DNA of 11,331 nucleotides, taken from positions 1 through 11,331 of the forward strand of contig CAZJFS010000142.1 in NCBI GenBank assembly GCA_964545075.1. Direction: 5' to 3'. The translations under genes were made by a program, and so were the position numbers. The DNA is from DAOPXV01 sp035352535 (GTDB lineage Bacteria > Muiribacteriota > UBA9980). This document shows, one piece after another, positions 1 through 6,752 of this stretch. The notes under the pieces are model-generated. The model made no database searches. It was given only the letters and a program-made list of their open reading frames with translations, and was not told the origin of the DNA. The number at the start of each line of letters is the position of its first letter. The first letter of the stretch is position 1.

Positions 1-1489
1 TGAAACTGAAAATGCTGCCGCGGCCCTGGTCGCTTTTGACGGTTATATCGCCATGCATAAGCCTTGCGTAGCCCCGGCTTATTGACATTCCAAGCCCGGT
101 TCCGCCGCCCTGCTTAATGCCGTTGCCGGTCTGTTCGAAGGTCTCGAATACTTTGTCGAGCTCTTCCTTTGCGATGCCGCATCCGGTGTCTTCGACTTCG
201 ACGGAAATATGGCATTTAGGATGCGCCGTGTCATCCGCTAATTTTTTGACGCGAACTTTAATTCCGCCGGTTGCCGTGAATTTTATGGCATTACTGATCA
301 TATTGATTATAACCTGGCGGATTTTTTTTCCATCGACGTAAATATATTGCGGAACGTCTTCGCCGGTAAAAAAATCCAGGTAAATGTTATGTTCATCGGC
401 CTTGCCTTTAAACAGGTTTTTAATATCGTCAATCAGGGCGAAAAAGTCAGTGTCTTCGGAGTTTATGGACATCTTGCCGGCTTCGATCTTGGACATGTCG
501 AGAATATCGTTTATCAGCTCCAGAAGGTGCTTGCCGCTGCGATTGACAATTTCGACGTATTCGCGCTGCTTTTTGGAAAGCGATTGTTCGCGCAGCAGAT
601 GCTGGGCATAGCCGAGAATGGCGTTCATGGGCGTTCTTATTTCATGGCTCATATTGGCAAGAAACCTGCTTTTTGCCTTGTTGGCGGCTTCAGCCCCCAG
701 TCTGGCGCGGATAAGTTCGGCTTCGGCTTTTTTTCTTTCCGTGATGCGTTCGAAGTTAACCACGAACCTTGGCGGAAAGGTTTCCTTGAAGCGGGTTACC
801 GTAATCCAAAACCAGATATCGTCATCTTCGCTTTCGAATAAATATTCCATTTCAAAGACGTCTTTATTTCCGCGGATCACGTCCCTGATCCCGGCCGCGG
901 CGTGAGCGGAGCTGCTTGCGCCTTCGGAAGCTCTGATGTCCATCAGATCGAGAAAGTTGAGCCCCGTCCATGCGCTTGATTTTTCGCTTTGTTCTTTTTC
1001 GAATTTTCTGAACGCTTCGTTAAAATGAATTATTACGCCGGTTTCATCGAGTATGATGACCATCGTTGCCAGCGAATCGAGAGCGAATTTTAAAAACCTT
1101 TTGGATCGGTTGATCTCTTCTTCGTTTTTAAAAGTTTCGCTTATGTCTTCGATCTTTCCGGCATAAGCTTCAACACGGCCCCGTTTGTCGTAAATTTTAC
1201 ATATTGAAAATGAGATTGGAAACTCTTCTCCGTTTTTTCTCACGCTCATCGTTCTGCCTTTCCAGCATGAATTTTCGGAGAGGTATTCCCTTATGATCGC
1301 GGCTTCGTCTAGATTTGAAAATATGATGTCGAAAAAAGGTTTCCCGTTAATTTCAGCTTCATCATATCCATATGTGGCGTTGAACAAGCTGTTGACGAAT
1401 AAGATATTAAAATTGATATCGGCCGTATATATTCCGATGACGGTATCTATGACCGCGTCGCGCAATTCGCTGTCTATCGTTGTGTTCAT
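1..1489 (-). CDS. PAS-PAS sensor histidine kinase, C-terminal end missing at left window edge
   Basis: Transmembrane-free sensor kinase of a two-component system; 496 codons lie in the window and the 3' end is cut off. Reading the minus strand from ATG at 1489: a first PAS domain (about residues 10-120, ending in a PAC-like stretch GRVEAYAGKIEDISE), a second PAS-like domain (about 130-250), a short charged linker helix (ITERKKAEAELIRA), then a HisKA domain with H-box FLANMSHEIRTPMN, phospho-acceptor His282. The HATPase_c domain has N-box NMISNAIKFT (Asn400), G1 box EDTGCGI (Asp434) and G2 box GTGLGM (463-468). A TGAGG Shine-Dalgarno lies 6 nt upstream of the ATG. No signal peptide or membrane segment is visible, so it is probably cytoplasmic and its PAS domains sense an internal signal. 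Whether a receiver domain follows (hybrid kinase) cannot be seen. No response regulator gene is adjacent in the window. The divergent neighbour is a cyclase-like gene. Confidence 0.95.
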   Translation of the reverse strand, partial: MNTTIDSELRDAVIDTVIGIYTADINFNILFVNSLFNATYGYDEAEINGKPFFDIIFSNLDEAAIIREYLSENSCWKGRTMSVRKNGEEFPISFSICKIYDKRGRVEAYAGKIEDISETFKNEEEINRSKRFLKFALDSLATMVIILDETGVIIHFNEAFRKFEKEQSEKSSAWTGLNFLDLMDIRASEGASSSAHAAAGIRDVIRGNKDVFEMEYLFESEDDDIWFWITVTRFKETFPPRFVVNFERITERKKAEAELIRARLGAEAANKAKSRFLANMSHEIRTPMNAILGYAQHLLREQSLSKKQREYVEIVNRSGKHLLELINDILDMSKIEAGKMSINSEDTDFFALIDDIKNLFKGKADEHNIYLDFFTGEDVPQYIYVDGKKIRQVIINMISNAIKFTATGGIKVRVKKLADDTAHPKCHISVEVEDTGCGIAKEELDKVFETFEQTGNGIKQGGGTGLGMSISRGYARLMHGDITVKSDQGRGSIFSF

Positions 1490-1559
1490 AGCTGGCCTCA
1501 CTATCGAAAAACCTTGAAATAAAGGTCGTTTCATTTTAAATAAGCGGCGAAGTTGGTTT

Positions 1560-1588
1560 ATTATATAAAAAATACATTGACTTGTCAA
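1560..1588 (-). promoter_or_regulatory. Consensus sigma70-type promoter of the histidine kinase gene
   Basis: On the minus strand, TTGACA (1588-1583) and TATAAT (1565-1560) are separated by exactly 17 bp, a perfect match to the housekeeping consensus. Transcription would start near 1553, giving a leader of about 63 nt before the ATG at 1489. Seen directly; activity is inferred. Confidence 0.85.
1577..1588. promoter_or_regulatory. Short inverted repeat TTGAC-TT-GTCAA over the kinase -35 box
   Basis: Two 5 bp arms, TTGAC and GTCAA, with a 2 bp spacer cover the -35 element of the kinase promoter. This could be an operator, but one arm is the -35 hexamer itself, so the symmetry may be partly coincidental. 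The plus-strand TTGACT has no good -10 box 17 bp downstream (TGAAAT). Confidence 0.25.
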
Positions 1589-1612
1589 GGATAAAAAACT
1601 GAAATAATGAAT

Positions 1613-1674
1613 GGCTCTAAGGCTTTTAGAATATGTTCATATAAAACGGCCGGCTTATGCTTTAGCCGTGAGCC
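1613..1674. repeat. Nested inverted repeats in the divergent intergenic region
   Basis: The 312 bp between the kinase and the cyclase-like gene has no gene that I can support. Besides the two promoters it holds a possible structured segment. GGCTC (1613-1617) can pair with GAGCC (1670-1674), GGCT (1621-1624) with AGCC (1664-1667), and ATATG/CATAT (1631-1642) forms a small inner hairpin. It lies upstream of the plus-strand promoter at 1747-1775, so it is not part of that gene's leader. No T-tract follows, so it is not an obvious terminator. The arms are short and interrupted, and chance is a fair explanation. Confidence 0.25.
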
Positions 1675-1746
1675 CTTCGTATGCAGGTTTTAAAAAAATC
1701 ATTTGACGCCGCTATTTTGAAATGTTTTGAACGCTCGTGGAGAATG

Positions 1747-1775
1747 TTGATTTAAATCATTAATTTTGATATAAT
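1747..1775 (+). promoter_or_regulatory. Sigma70-type promoter of the cyclase-like gene
   Basis: TTGATT (1747-1752), a 17 bp spacer and a perfect TATAAT (1770-1775). The start point would be near 1782, leaving a leader of about 20 nt that contains the Shine-Dalgarno GAGGTGAT (1792-1799). Confidence 0.8.
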
Positions 1776-1801
1776 AAGCCGGCGGATTTTCGAGGTGATA
1801 C

Positions 1802-2722
1802 GTGAAAATAAAAAAAATTGAATTCAAAGATTTCTTAAGGGCCGCGGACAAAACCCACCGCGGCGGTTTTTCATATAAGTCGAATGCGGCTTCATACGGC
1901 GGAGATAAGCTTCTCGAAATGGTGGCGGAGCTCATTGATTTTAAAGACGACGTTCCCAAAGCCGTTCTTGGAATCGACATATATCATTACAGCGAATATC
2001 CCGAGCCGCAGCAGACAATTGTGCCGTTTCTTTTTATGCTGCTATACAGAAAGACATGCGAGATCTGCATCAGGCAGGAAGCCTTTCTTTTTCAGAAATA
2101 CGAGAACGCCGCTATGCTGGAAGAGTATTTTATAAGCACCGGCGACGGTGGTTTTCAGATATTCGAAACGCCGCTTCACGCGGTCGCATTCGCTATAAAT
2201 TTTTCCGTTCTCTTAAGGGCCTATAACGCTTTCAATTTTTATCCGGCTCTTCGCGAGGCAGTGGGCGAACTCAATTTGCGTTATGCGATAACGTATGATA
2301 CGGTTTTTAATTTCGAAAGCAATTTTTATGGAACTTCGATCATCAACAACTCCAGAATGCTCGGAAAAGATAGCCTTAACAGGGTTTTGATAGACGACAA
2401 CACCCACAGATGGTTCGTGGAGAATATTTACGGCGTCGAGAATCTGCAGGTGCTTACGCTGAAACAGGTAGCTAAATTGCCGGGATTTTCAGATTATTCC
2501 GGCGGCTTCATTGAAGAACCTCACGTTAATGGAATGTTCGTCGACAAATACTGCAGCGTCACGTCTTCCGACATAATGAAGATCGGCACTATAACCGCTA
2601 AGAACACAAAACTTTCGATATATAATCTTCATTTGCAGATTAAACAACTTATAAAGGAAGAGGATTTCGAAAGCGGATATATGATAATAAGTCTTGGAAA
2701 TCTTAACGTTTCCGGGATTTGA
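1802..2722 (+). CDS. Class III nucleotide cyclase-like protein with altered catalytic residues
   Basis: 306 residues, GTG start chosen because a strong Shine-Dalgarno (GAGGTGAT, 1792-1799) and promoter sit just upstream. Residues about 50-215 follow the class III adenylate/guanylate cyclase layout. AVLGIDIYHYSEY matches the first beta strand with metal-binding Asp59. FISTGDGGFQIF matches the hairpin carrying the second metal Asp (Asp115). FYGTSIINNSRML matches the helix normally read as YGDTVNxASRM. Both metal aspartates and the transition-state Arg (Arg185) are kept. The partner Asn is Ile181, and the position of the adenine-selecting Lys before the GD is Ile111. About 90 C-terminal residues match nothing I recognise. 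There are no membrane segments or signal peptide. It could be an active cyclase with unusual specificity or a catalytically silent nucleotide sensor. The assignment rests on motif alignment by eye. The gene stands alone, divergent from the sensor kinase, with its own promoter. Confidence 0.6.
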   Translation: MKIKKIEFKDFLRAADKTHRGGFSYKSNAASYGGDKLLEMVAELIDFKDDVPKAVLGIDIYHYSEYPEPQQTIVPFLFMLLYRKTCEICIRQEAFLFQKYENAAMLEEYFISTGDGGFQIFETPLHAVAFAINFSVLLRAYNAFNFYPALREAVGELNLRYAITYDTVFNFESNFYGTSIINNSRMLGKDSLNRVLIDDNTHRWFVENIYGVENLQVLTLKQVAKLPGFSDYSGGFIEEPHVNGMFVDKYCSVTSSDIMKIGTITAKNTKLSIYNLHLQIKQLIKEEDFESGYMIISLGNLNVSGI

Positions 2723-2725
2723 CGA

Positions 2726-2850
2726 AAAAAGGTGAAATCGGAAAGCAGTCCTCGCTTTTTTACGCCTCGCTTATGCGTCAATAAAGGCGCCGAAGGGGGA
2801 CGCTGGGACGGAATCCGGCCCAGCGTCGGGGGAAAACCTTCCCCCGGAAA
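2726..2850. repeat. GC-rich palindromic intergenic element with two adjacent hairpins
   Basis: After the cyclase-like gene the sequence holds two perfect inverted repeats back to back. The first has a 9 bp stem, GACGCTGGG (2799-2807) with CCCAGCGTC (2819-2827), and an 11 nt loop. The second has an 8 bp stem, CGGGGGAA (2827-2834) with TTCCCCCG (2839-2846), and a 4 nt loop. Left of them, CCTCGCTT occurs twice 15 bp apart (2750-2757 and 2765-2772), and A6G (2726-2732) faces CT6 (2755-2761). Neither strong hairpin is followed by a T-tract on the plus strand (an A-tract follows the second), so a standard intrinsic terminator is unlikely. The composition differs from the AT-rich flank at 2860-2919. 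A dispersed REP- or MITE-like element is a reasonable guess; outer boundaries are approximate. Confidence 0.5.
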
Positions 2851-2882
2851 AAACGGAATTTGCGTCTTATATATCTTAACTA

Positions 2883-2911
2883 TTGACAAATACTATAAAT
2901 TCAATTAAAAT
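2883..2911 (+). promoter_or_regulatory. Sigma70-type promoter immediately before the LptF/LptG-family start codon
   Basis: TTGACA (2883-2888), 17 bp spacer, TAAAAT (2906-2911). The -10 box ends 8 nt before the ATG at 2920, so RNA should begin at about 2918-2920. No Shine-Dalgarno lies in those 8 bases (AGCTGCCC), consistent with a leaderless transcript. Confidence 0.75.
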
Positions 2912-2919
2912 AGCTGCCC

Positions 2920-4056
2920 ATGATCAGAGCTTTTTCTTCATTTAAGGATAAAATTTTAAACAGATTTAAGGTCGTGGACAGATATATTCTCTCTGAGCTG
3001 TTCTGGCCTTATATCGGCGGCATGCTGGGGTTCATCGTCGTAATTTCGATAGATCCCATGATATATGCCATGAAAAATATCATAAACAGTTCCGACAAGG
3101 GAATAGAGCCGATGTCGGTCGTGAAATGGTTCATCTATTCGCTCGCCAACGATATGATATTCACTTTTCCAATGGCGATGCTGCTCTCGTCGCTTATAGT
3201 CTTCGGAAGGCTTTCAAAGGACTCGGAGATGACGGCGTTAAAGGCCGGCGGCGTAAGCTTTTTCAGGTTGTGCTATCCGGTCATGGTATTTGCGATGCTT
3301 TCGACCATATTCGCGTTCATGTTCGGGGAATTCGTAGTGCCTTATTCGGTGAAACAGTCGCAGACGATAAAACGTTTGGAGATACTCAAGCTTTTGCCGG
3401 TCATGGGGCAGGAGAACGTATATCTCAAGGACTCGGCGGACCGGACCATATACGTAGAGCGGGCCGATAACGTGAATAATATACTTACCAATGTCGTTGT
3501 TTCCGAATATGAGCACAAAACGGATCTTTTAAAAAAGCGCGTGTTCGCCAGGAGCGCGCGTTTCGTCAACGGCCGGTGGATGTTCTCGGACGGATTGACC
3601 TACGAATATGACGCGAAGATGAATTCGAGAAAGGTTGACGAATTTACCGGCAAGGAAATATCGATCAACCAGAAACCTAACGATTTCAAGCGCGACGAGC
3701 AGAGCTTCCAGGAGCTTTCAATGCGCGAGCTCGGTAAAAAGATAAGATACGCTTATGATCACGGACTTGCCGATGTGACCGGGCTTCTGGTCGAATTTTA
3801 TATAAAAACGTCGATCCCGTTCGCGTGCTTCATATTCGGCGTTATAGGCGCGGCCCTCGGAACGTCGAATAACCGTTCCGGCGGGTTCATCGGGTTCGGC
3901 ATATCCATAATCATTATTTTTATTTATTACGTTCTTTTTTCAATATCCAGATCCTTCGGAAAGAACGGAATGCTCCCTCCGCTCATGGCCGCGTGGATAC
4001 AAAACATCATATTCCTGGTGGCGGGCGTCTTTCTGGTCATGCGCGTGCGGAATTAG
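2920..4056 (+). CDS. LptF/LptG (YjgP/YjgQ) family permease of the LPS export ABC transporter
   Basis: 378 residues, a usual length for the family. These inner-membrane proteins pair with the LptB ATPase to extract lipopolysaccharide and pass it to the periplasmic bridge. Six membrane segments are visible in a 3+3 layout: about 27-50, 71-97, 112-141, then 295-315, 322-345 and 352-375. A periplasmic soluble domain (about 150-285) lies between them and should form the jellyroll. Family hallmarks are VDRYILSELFWPY near the N-terminus, the cytoplasmic DSEMTALKAGGVS after segment 2, and IPFACFIFGVIGAALG in segment 4. Whether it is LptF or LptG cannot be decided by eye, and no second copy or lptB is in the window. 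The ATG at 2920 lacks a Shine-Dalgarno and sits at the predicted transcript start. A GTG at 2974 is the only other plausible start, but its AAGG is only 2 nt away and it would trim the N-terminal segment, so I keep 2920. Confidence 0.92.
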   Translation: MIRAFSSFKDKILNRFKVVDRYILSELFWPYIGGMLGFIVVISIDPMIYAMKNIINSSDKGIEPMSVVKWFIYSLANDMIFTFPMAMLLSSLIVFGRLSKDSEMTALKAGGVSFFRLCYPVMVFAMLSTIFAFMFGEFVVPYSVKQSQTIKRLEILKLLPVMGQENVYLKDSADRTIYVERADNVNNILTNVVVSEYEHKTDLLKKRVFARSARFVNGRWMFSDGLTYEYDAKMNSRKVDEFTGKEISINQKPNDFKRDEQSFQELSMRELGKKIRYAYDHGLADVTGLLVEFYIKTSIPFACFIFGVIGAALGTSNNRSGGFIGFGISIIIIFIYYVLFSISRSFGKNGMLPPLMAAWIQNIIFLVAGVFLVMRVRN

Positions 4057-4153
4057 CCGTGGCCGGCAAAAAAATTATTTAACCGCGAAGAATCCTTAGA
4101 GTAAATGATTAATTAAAATAAATAATCAAAAAAATCAAATGGAGTGACTAAAA

Positions 4154-5227
4154 ATGTTTGAACTTTATTCAAAACTCGAGGACGTTGAGAAGAAGTTTAT
4201 CGATCTCGAAAAGCAACTGTCTGATCCGGAGACCATAAAAAACCAGTCCGAATTTATGAAACTTGCCAAAAACCGCGCGTCAATGGAAGAAGCGGTAATT
4301 GGCTTCAGAAAATACAAAGAAACCATGCGCGAACTTACCGACAACAAAAAAATGGTAGAGACCGAGAAGGATCCTGATATGCTTTCGATGGTACAGGACG
4401 AGATAGTCAGGCTCGAAACCGAAAAGATCGATCTGGAAACACATCTTAAATTTTTGCTGATACCGAAGGACCCGAACGACGAAAAGAATACGATCGTCGA
4501 GATCAGGGCTGGCGCGGGCGGAGAAGAAGCGTCGCTTTTCGCGGGAGATCTTTTCAGGATGTACTGCCGTTACGCCGAGACCAAAGGCTGGAAAAGCGAA
4601 GTTATCGATTCGCACGGTTCCGAAAAGGGCGGCTTCAAGGAAGTCGTCTTCTCCATTTCGGGCGAACGCGTTTATTCGAGAATGAAATATGAAAGCGGCG
4701 TCCATCGCGTCCAGCGCGTTCCGGCCACCGAAGCTTCGGGGCGCATACATACATCCACCGCGACGGTCGCGGTGCTTCCGGAAGCCGAAGAAGTCGATAT
4801 CGCGGTGAATATGAACGATCTTCGCATCGATACTTTCTGTTCGACCGGCCCCGGCGGCCAGTCCGTCAATACGACCTATTCGGCCATCCGTATAACGCAC
4901 ATTCCGACCGGCGTCGTCGTTCAGTGCCAGGATGAAAAATCGCAGATAAAGAACAAGGCTAAAGCGTTAAAGGTTTTAAGATCAAGGCTTTTAGAGGCCG
5001 AGATGGAAAAGCAGCAGAGCCTTATAACGGAAGAGCGCCGTTCTCAGGTCGGAAGCGGCGACAGGTCCGAAAAAATAAGGACATATAATTTTCCGCAGAA
5101 CCGCGTTACGGACCACCGCATTAAATTCGACAGCGGGCTCATGGGTTTCGTCGACGGCGATATCGATAAAATGATCGAGGCTTTGATAACCTACGATCAG
5201 ATGAAGAAACTTGAGAAAATTCAGTAA
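4154..5227 (+). CDS. prfA: Peptide chain release factor 1 (RF1)
   Basis: 357 residues, normal RF1 length. It recognises UAA and UAG in the ribosomal A site and triggers hydrolysis of peptidyl-tRNA. The N-terminal coiled-coil domain (about 1-105) is followed by a PCRF region with EIRAGAGGEEASLFAGDLFRMY (split here as EIRAGAGGEEASLF, 116-129, and the following residues). The codon-recognition tripeptide PAT (190-192) marks RF1; RF2 would have SPF. The peptidyl-transfer motif GGQ is at 234-236 within STGPGGQSVNTT, and the usual basic segment QIKNKAKALKVLRSRL follows. Shine-Dalgarno GGAGTGA is at 4141-4147, 6 nt before the ATG. It is the first gene of a five-gene run. The 97 nt before it contain no strong promoter (only TTAACC-N17-TAAATG at 4079-4107), so some transcription may come through from the LptF/LptG-family gene. 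Confidence 0.98.
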   Translation: MFELYSKLEDVEKKFIDLEKQLSDPETIKNQSEFMKLAKNRASMEEAVIGFRKYKETMRELTDNKKMVETEKDPDMLSMVQDEIVRLETEKIDLETHLKFLLIPKDPNDEKNTIVEIRAGAGGEEASLFAGDLFRMYCRYAETKGWKSEVIDSHGSEKGGFKEVVFSISGERVYSRMKYESGVHRVQRVPATEASGRIHTSTATVAVLPEAEEVDIAVNMNDLRIDTFCSTGPGGQSVNTTYSAIRITHIPTGVVVQCQDEKSQIKNKAKALKVLRSRLLEAEMEKQQSLITEERRSQVGSGDRSEKIRTYNFPQNRVTDHRIKFDSGLMGFVDGDIDKMIEALITYDQMKKLEKIQ

Positions 5228-6116
5228 CGTGAACGCTTCGACTGTTGAAAAAAAAGCGCCGGCCGTATTTGAATATTATCGCGAGGTTTTAAGCAGGCTC
5301 GCGGCGAAAAATGAAGCGCGTGAGGCTGAAGCCCAAACCCGATTGATATTTTCGAACGTTATGCGCGCCGATATCTCGAAAATATTAGGGCTTCTGTGGC
5401 GGGAGCGGATGCCTTCAGCCGGTATTCTTGAAGCCGAAGCGATATTGAAAAGGCGTGAAAGCGGCGAGCCGATCCAGTATATTCTTGGAGATGCCGAGTT
5501 TTTCGGCCGCAGTTTTATCGTGACGCCTGACGTTCTGATACCGCGGCGCGATACTGAATGCGTCGTCGCGGCGGCCATAGAACATATCGACGCTTCGAAG
5601 GCGCTTGAAAAAATAAAGGTGCTCGATATCGGAGCGGGTTCCGGCATAATCGGAGTGACGATAGATCTGGAGCGGCCCGGCCGGGTTGACGTTACGGCCG
5701 TTGATATAAGCGATGCCGCGATTTTGGTAGCCGGAATGAACGCCGAAAAGCTCGGGTCAGGGGTCAGGTTTGAGAACTCAGACCTGTTCAGCCGGTTCGA
5801 AGGCGGCGGGATGAGATTTGACGTTATTATATCAAACCCGCCATATATTCGTGAAAATGAATATGACGGCCTGGCGCGAGAAGTTAAATTCGAACCTGTT
5901 ATCGCGCTTGTAGCGAGCGATTCCGGGTTGGAGTTTTATAAAAGAATCATAGACGGGGCCGGCGGATTTTTACGGCCCGGCGGGGCGCTGATCTTCGAGA
6001 TCGGATATGACATGGCCCCGGAAATTAAAAATTACGCGGCGGGGAAAGGATTTAATAATTCGCTTATCCGCCACGATATCGAAAAAAGGCCCAGGGGGTT
6101 GAAGCTGTGGGCGTAG
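5211..6116 (+). CDS. prmC: Peptide chain release factor N5-glutamine methyltransferase (PrmC/HemK)
   Basis: About 301 residues. It methylates the Gln of the GGQ motif in release factors using S-adenosylmethionine, and so acts on the product of the gene just upstream; prfA-prmC pairing is common in bacteria. An N-terminal helical domain (about 15-95) binds the release factor. Then come LIPRRDTE (109-116; usual form PRPxTE), SAM motif I VLDIGAGSGIIGV (137-149), acidic AVDIS (163-167) and the hallmark NPPY (209-212), which holds the substrate glutamine. The C-terminal strand LIFEIGYD is typical. The start is uncertain. TTG at 5211 overlaps prfA by 17 nt and has a weak GAAGAA upstream. GTG at 5229, immediately after the prfA stop, would remove six residues that carry no conserved feature. 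The 3' end overlaps the next gene by 10 nt, which suggests translational coupling. Confidence 0.95.
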   Translation: MRKFSNVNASTVEKKAPAVFEYYREVLSRLAAKNEAREAEAQTRLIFSNVMRADISKILGLLWRERMPSAGILEAEAILKRRESGEPIQYILGDAEFFGRSFIVTPDVLIPRRDTECVVAAAIEHIDASKALEKIKVLDIGAGSGIIGVTIDLERPGRVDVTAVDISDAAILVAGMNAEKLGSGVRFENSDLFSRFEGGGMRFDVIISNPPYIRENEYDGLAREVKFEPVIALVASDSGLEFYKRIIDGAGGFLRPGGALIFEIGYDMAPEIKNYAAGKGFNNSLIRHDIEKRPRGLKLWA

Positions 6117-6748
6117 TTACAAATTATCCGGTATGGAACGTTCTTGACGTTCCGCTTCCGGAAATAAAAAAAGACGCGGTGATTATTTTTCCCACCGAGA
6201 CCGTTTACGGCATCGGCGCTTTCCTTTCTAACGCGGCCGGCGTGGAGCGGATATTCGAGGTTAAAAAACGTGAAAACAAACCGCTTTCGCTTCACGTTCC
6301 CGTGGCGGCGGGCCTCGAGAAATATGTTGAAAAAATTAGCGTTCCTGCTGAGCGGGCGCTTTCATTATACGCTCCGGGGCCATTGATGATGATATTCAAA
6401 TTGAAGGCCGGCCTCGTGTTTCCGGCCCGGGCGACGGCGAATGGAAATGTCGGCGTGCGCGTGTTTTCAAATTTCATAACCGCTTCCATTGTAAATGCCG
6501 CCGGAGAGCCGTTACTGGCGACATCGGCTAACATATCCGGCGGGGCGAGCCCTAAAAATTTTTTCGATGTTCCCGAAGAACTCGTGGACGAATGCGATAT
6601 AGCCATAGACAACGGGCCGACAATGTATCAGAAGGATTCCACTATAATTGATTTCAGCGGGGACGTTCCCGTGATGCTTCGCGAGGGCGCGATAGGTTTC
6701 GAGGAGCTTTCAGACGTTTTAGCTACCAATATCAGGAGGGCGATTTAA
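6107..6748 (+). CDS. tsaC: L-threonylcarbamoyladenylate synthase (TsaC/YwlC/Sua5 family)
   Basis: 213 residues: the YrdC-like catalytic domain with no room for the extra C-terminal Sua5 domain. It makes threonylcarbamoyl-AMP from Thr, bicarbonate and ATP, the first step of t6A37 modification in tRNAs that read ANN codons. Visible motifs are FPTETVYGIG (28-37), the KxR-type substrate site EVKKRENKPLSLHV (51-64), GNVGVRV (113-119), ATSANISGG (138-146), DSTIIDF (177-183) and the terminal LREGAI. The GTG start at 6107 lies inside the end of prmC, preceded by a GGGGG run (6094-6098) that can act as Shine-Dalgarno. No ATG lies near the N-terminus ahead of the conserved domain. The order prfA-prmC-ywlC is familiar from Firmicutes and other bacteria, which supports the call. 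The other t6A genes (tsaB, tsaD, tsaE) are not in the window. Confidence 0.92.
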   Translation: MGVVTNYPVWNVLDVPLPEIKKDAVIIFPTETVYGIGAFLSNAAGVERIFEVKKRENKPLSLHVPVAAGLEKYVEKISVPAERALSLYAPGPLMMIFKLKAGLVFPARATANGNVGVRVFSNFITASIVNAAGEPLLATSANISGGASPKNFFDVPEELVDECDIAIDNGPTMYQKDSTIIDFSGDVPVMLREGAIGFEELSDVLATNIRRAI

Positions 6749-6752
6749 ATAA

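Noticed and set aside
347..841. Plus-strand open frame of 164 codons
   Set aside because: Lies antisense to the histidine kinase PAS2/HisKA region, whose reading frame shows clear H- and N-boxes. It has no Shine-Dalgarno or recognisable motifs.
2799..2846. Intrinsic terminator for the cyclase-like gene
   Set aside because: The stems are strong, but no T-tract follows on the plus strand, and an A-tract follows the second stem. Kept as a palindromic element instead.
2629..2889. Minus-strand open frame of 86 codons between the cyclase-like and LptF/LptG-family genes
   Set aside because: It crosses the palindromic element and the end of the cyclase-like gene. Its Pro-rich product reflects the hairpins, and no ribosome-binding site or promoter supports it.
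4057..4153. Promoter for prfA
   Set aside because: Only poor matches (TTAACC-N17-TAAATG at 4079-4107), much weaker than the four clear promoters. Not listed as a feature.
4280..4900. Minus-strand open frame of 206 codons
   Set aside because: Entirely antisense to prfA including the PAT and PCRF regions. The composition is rich in Arg, His and Phe, as expected of a shadow frame.
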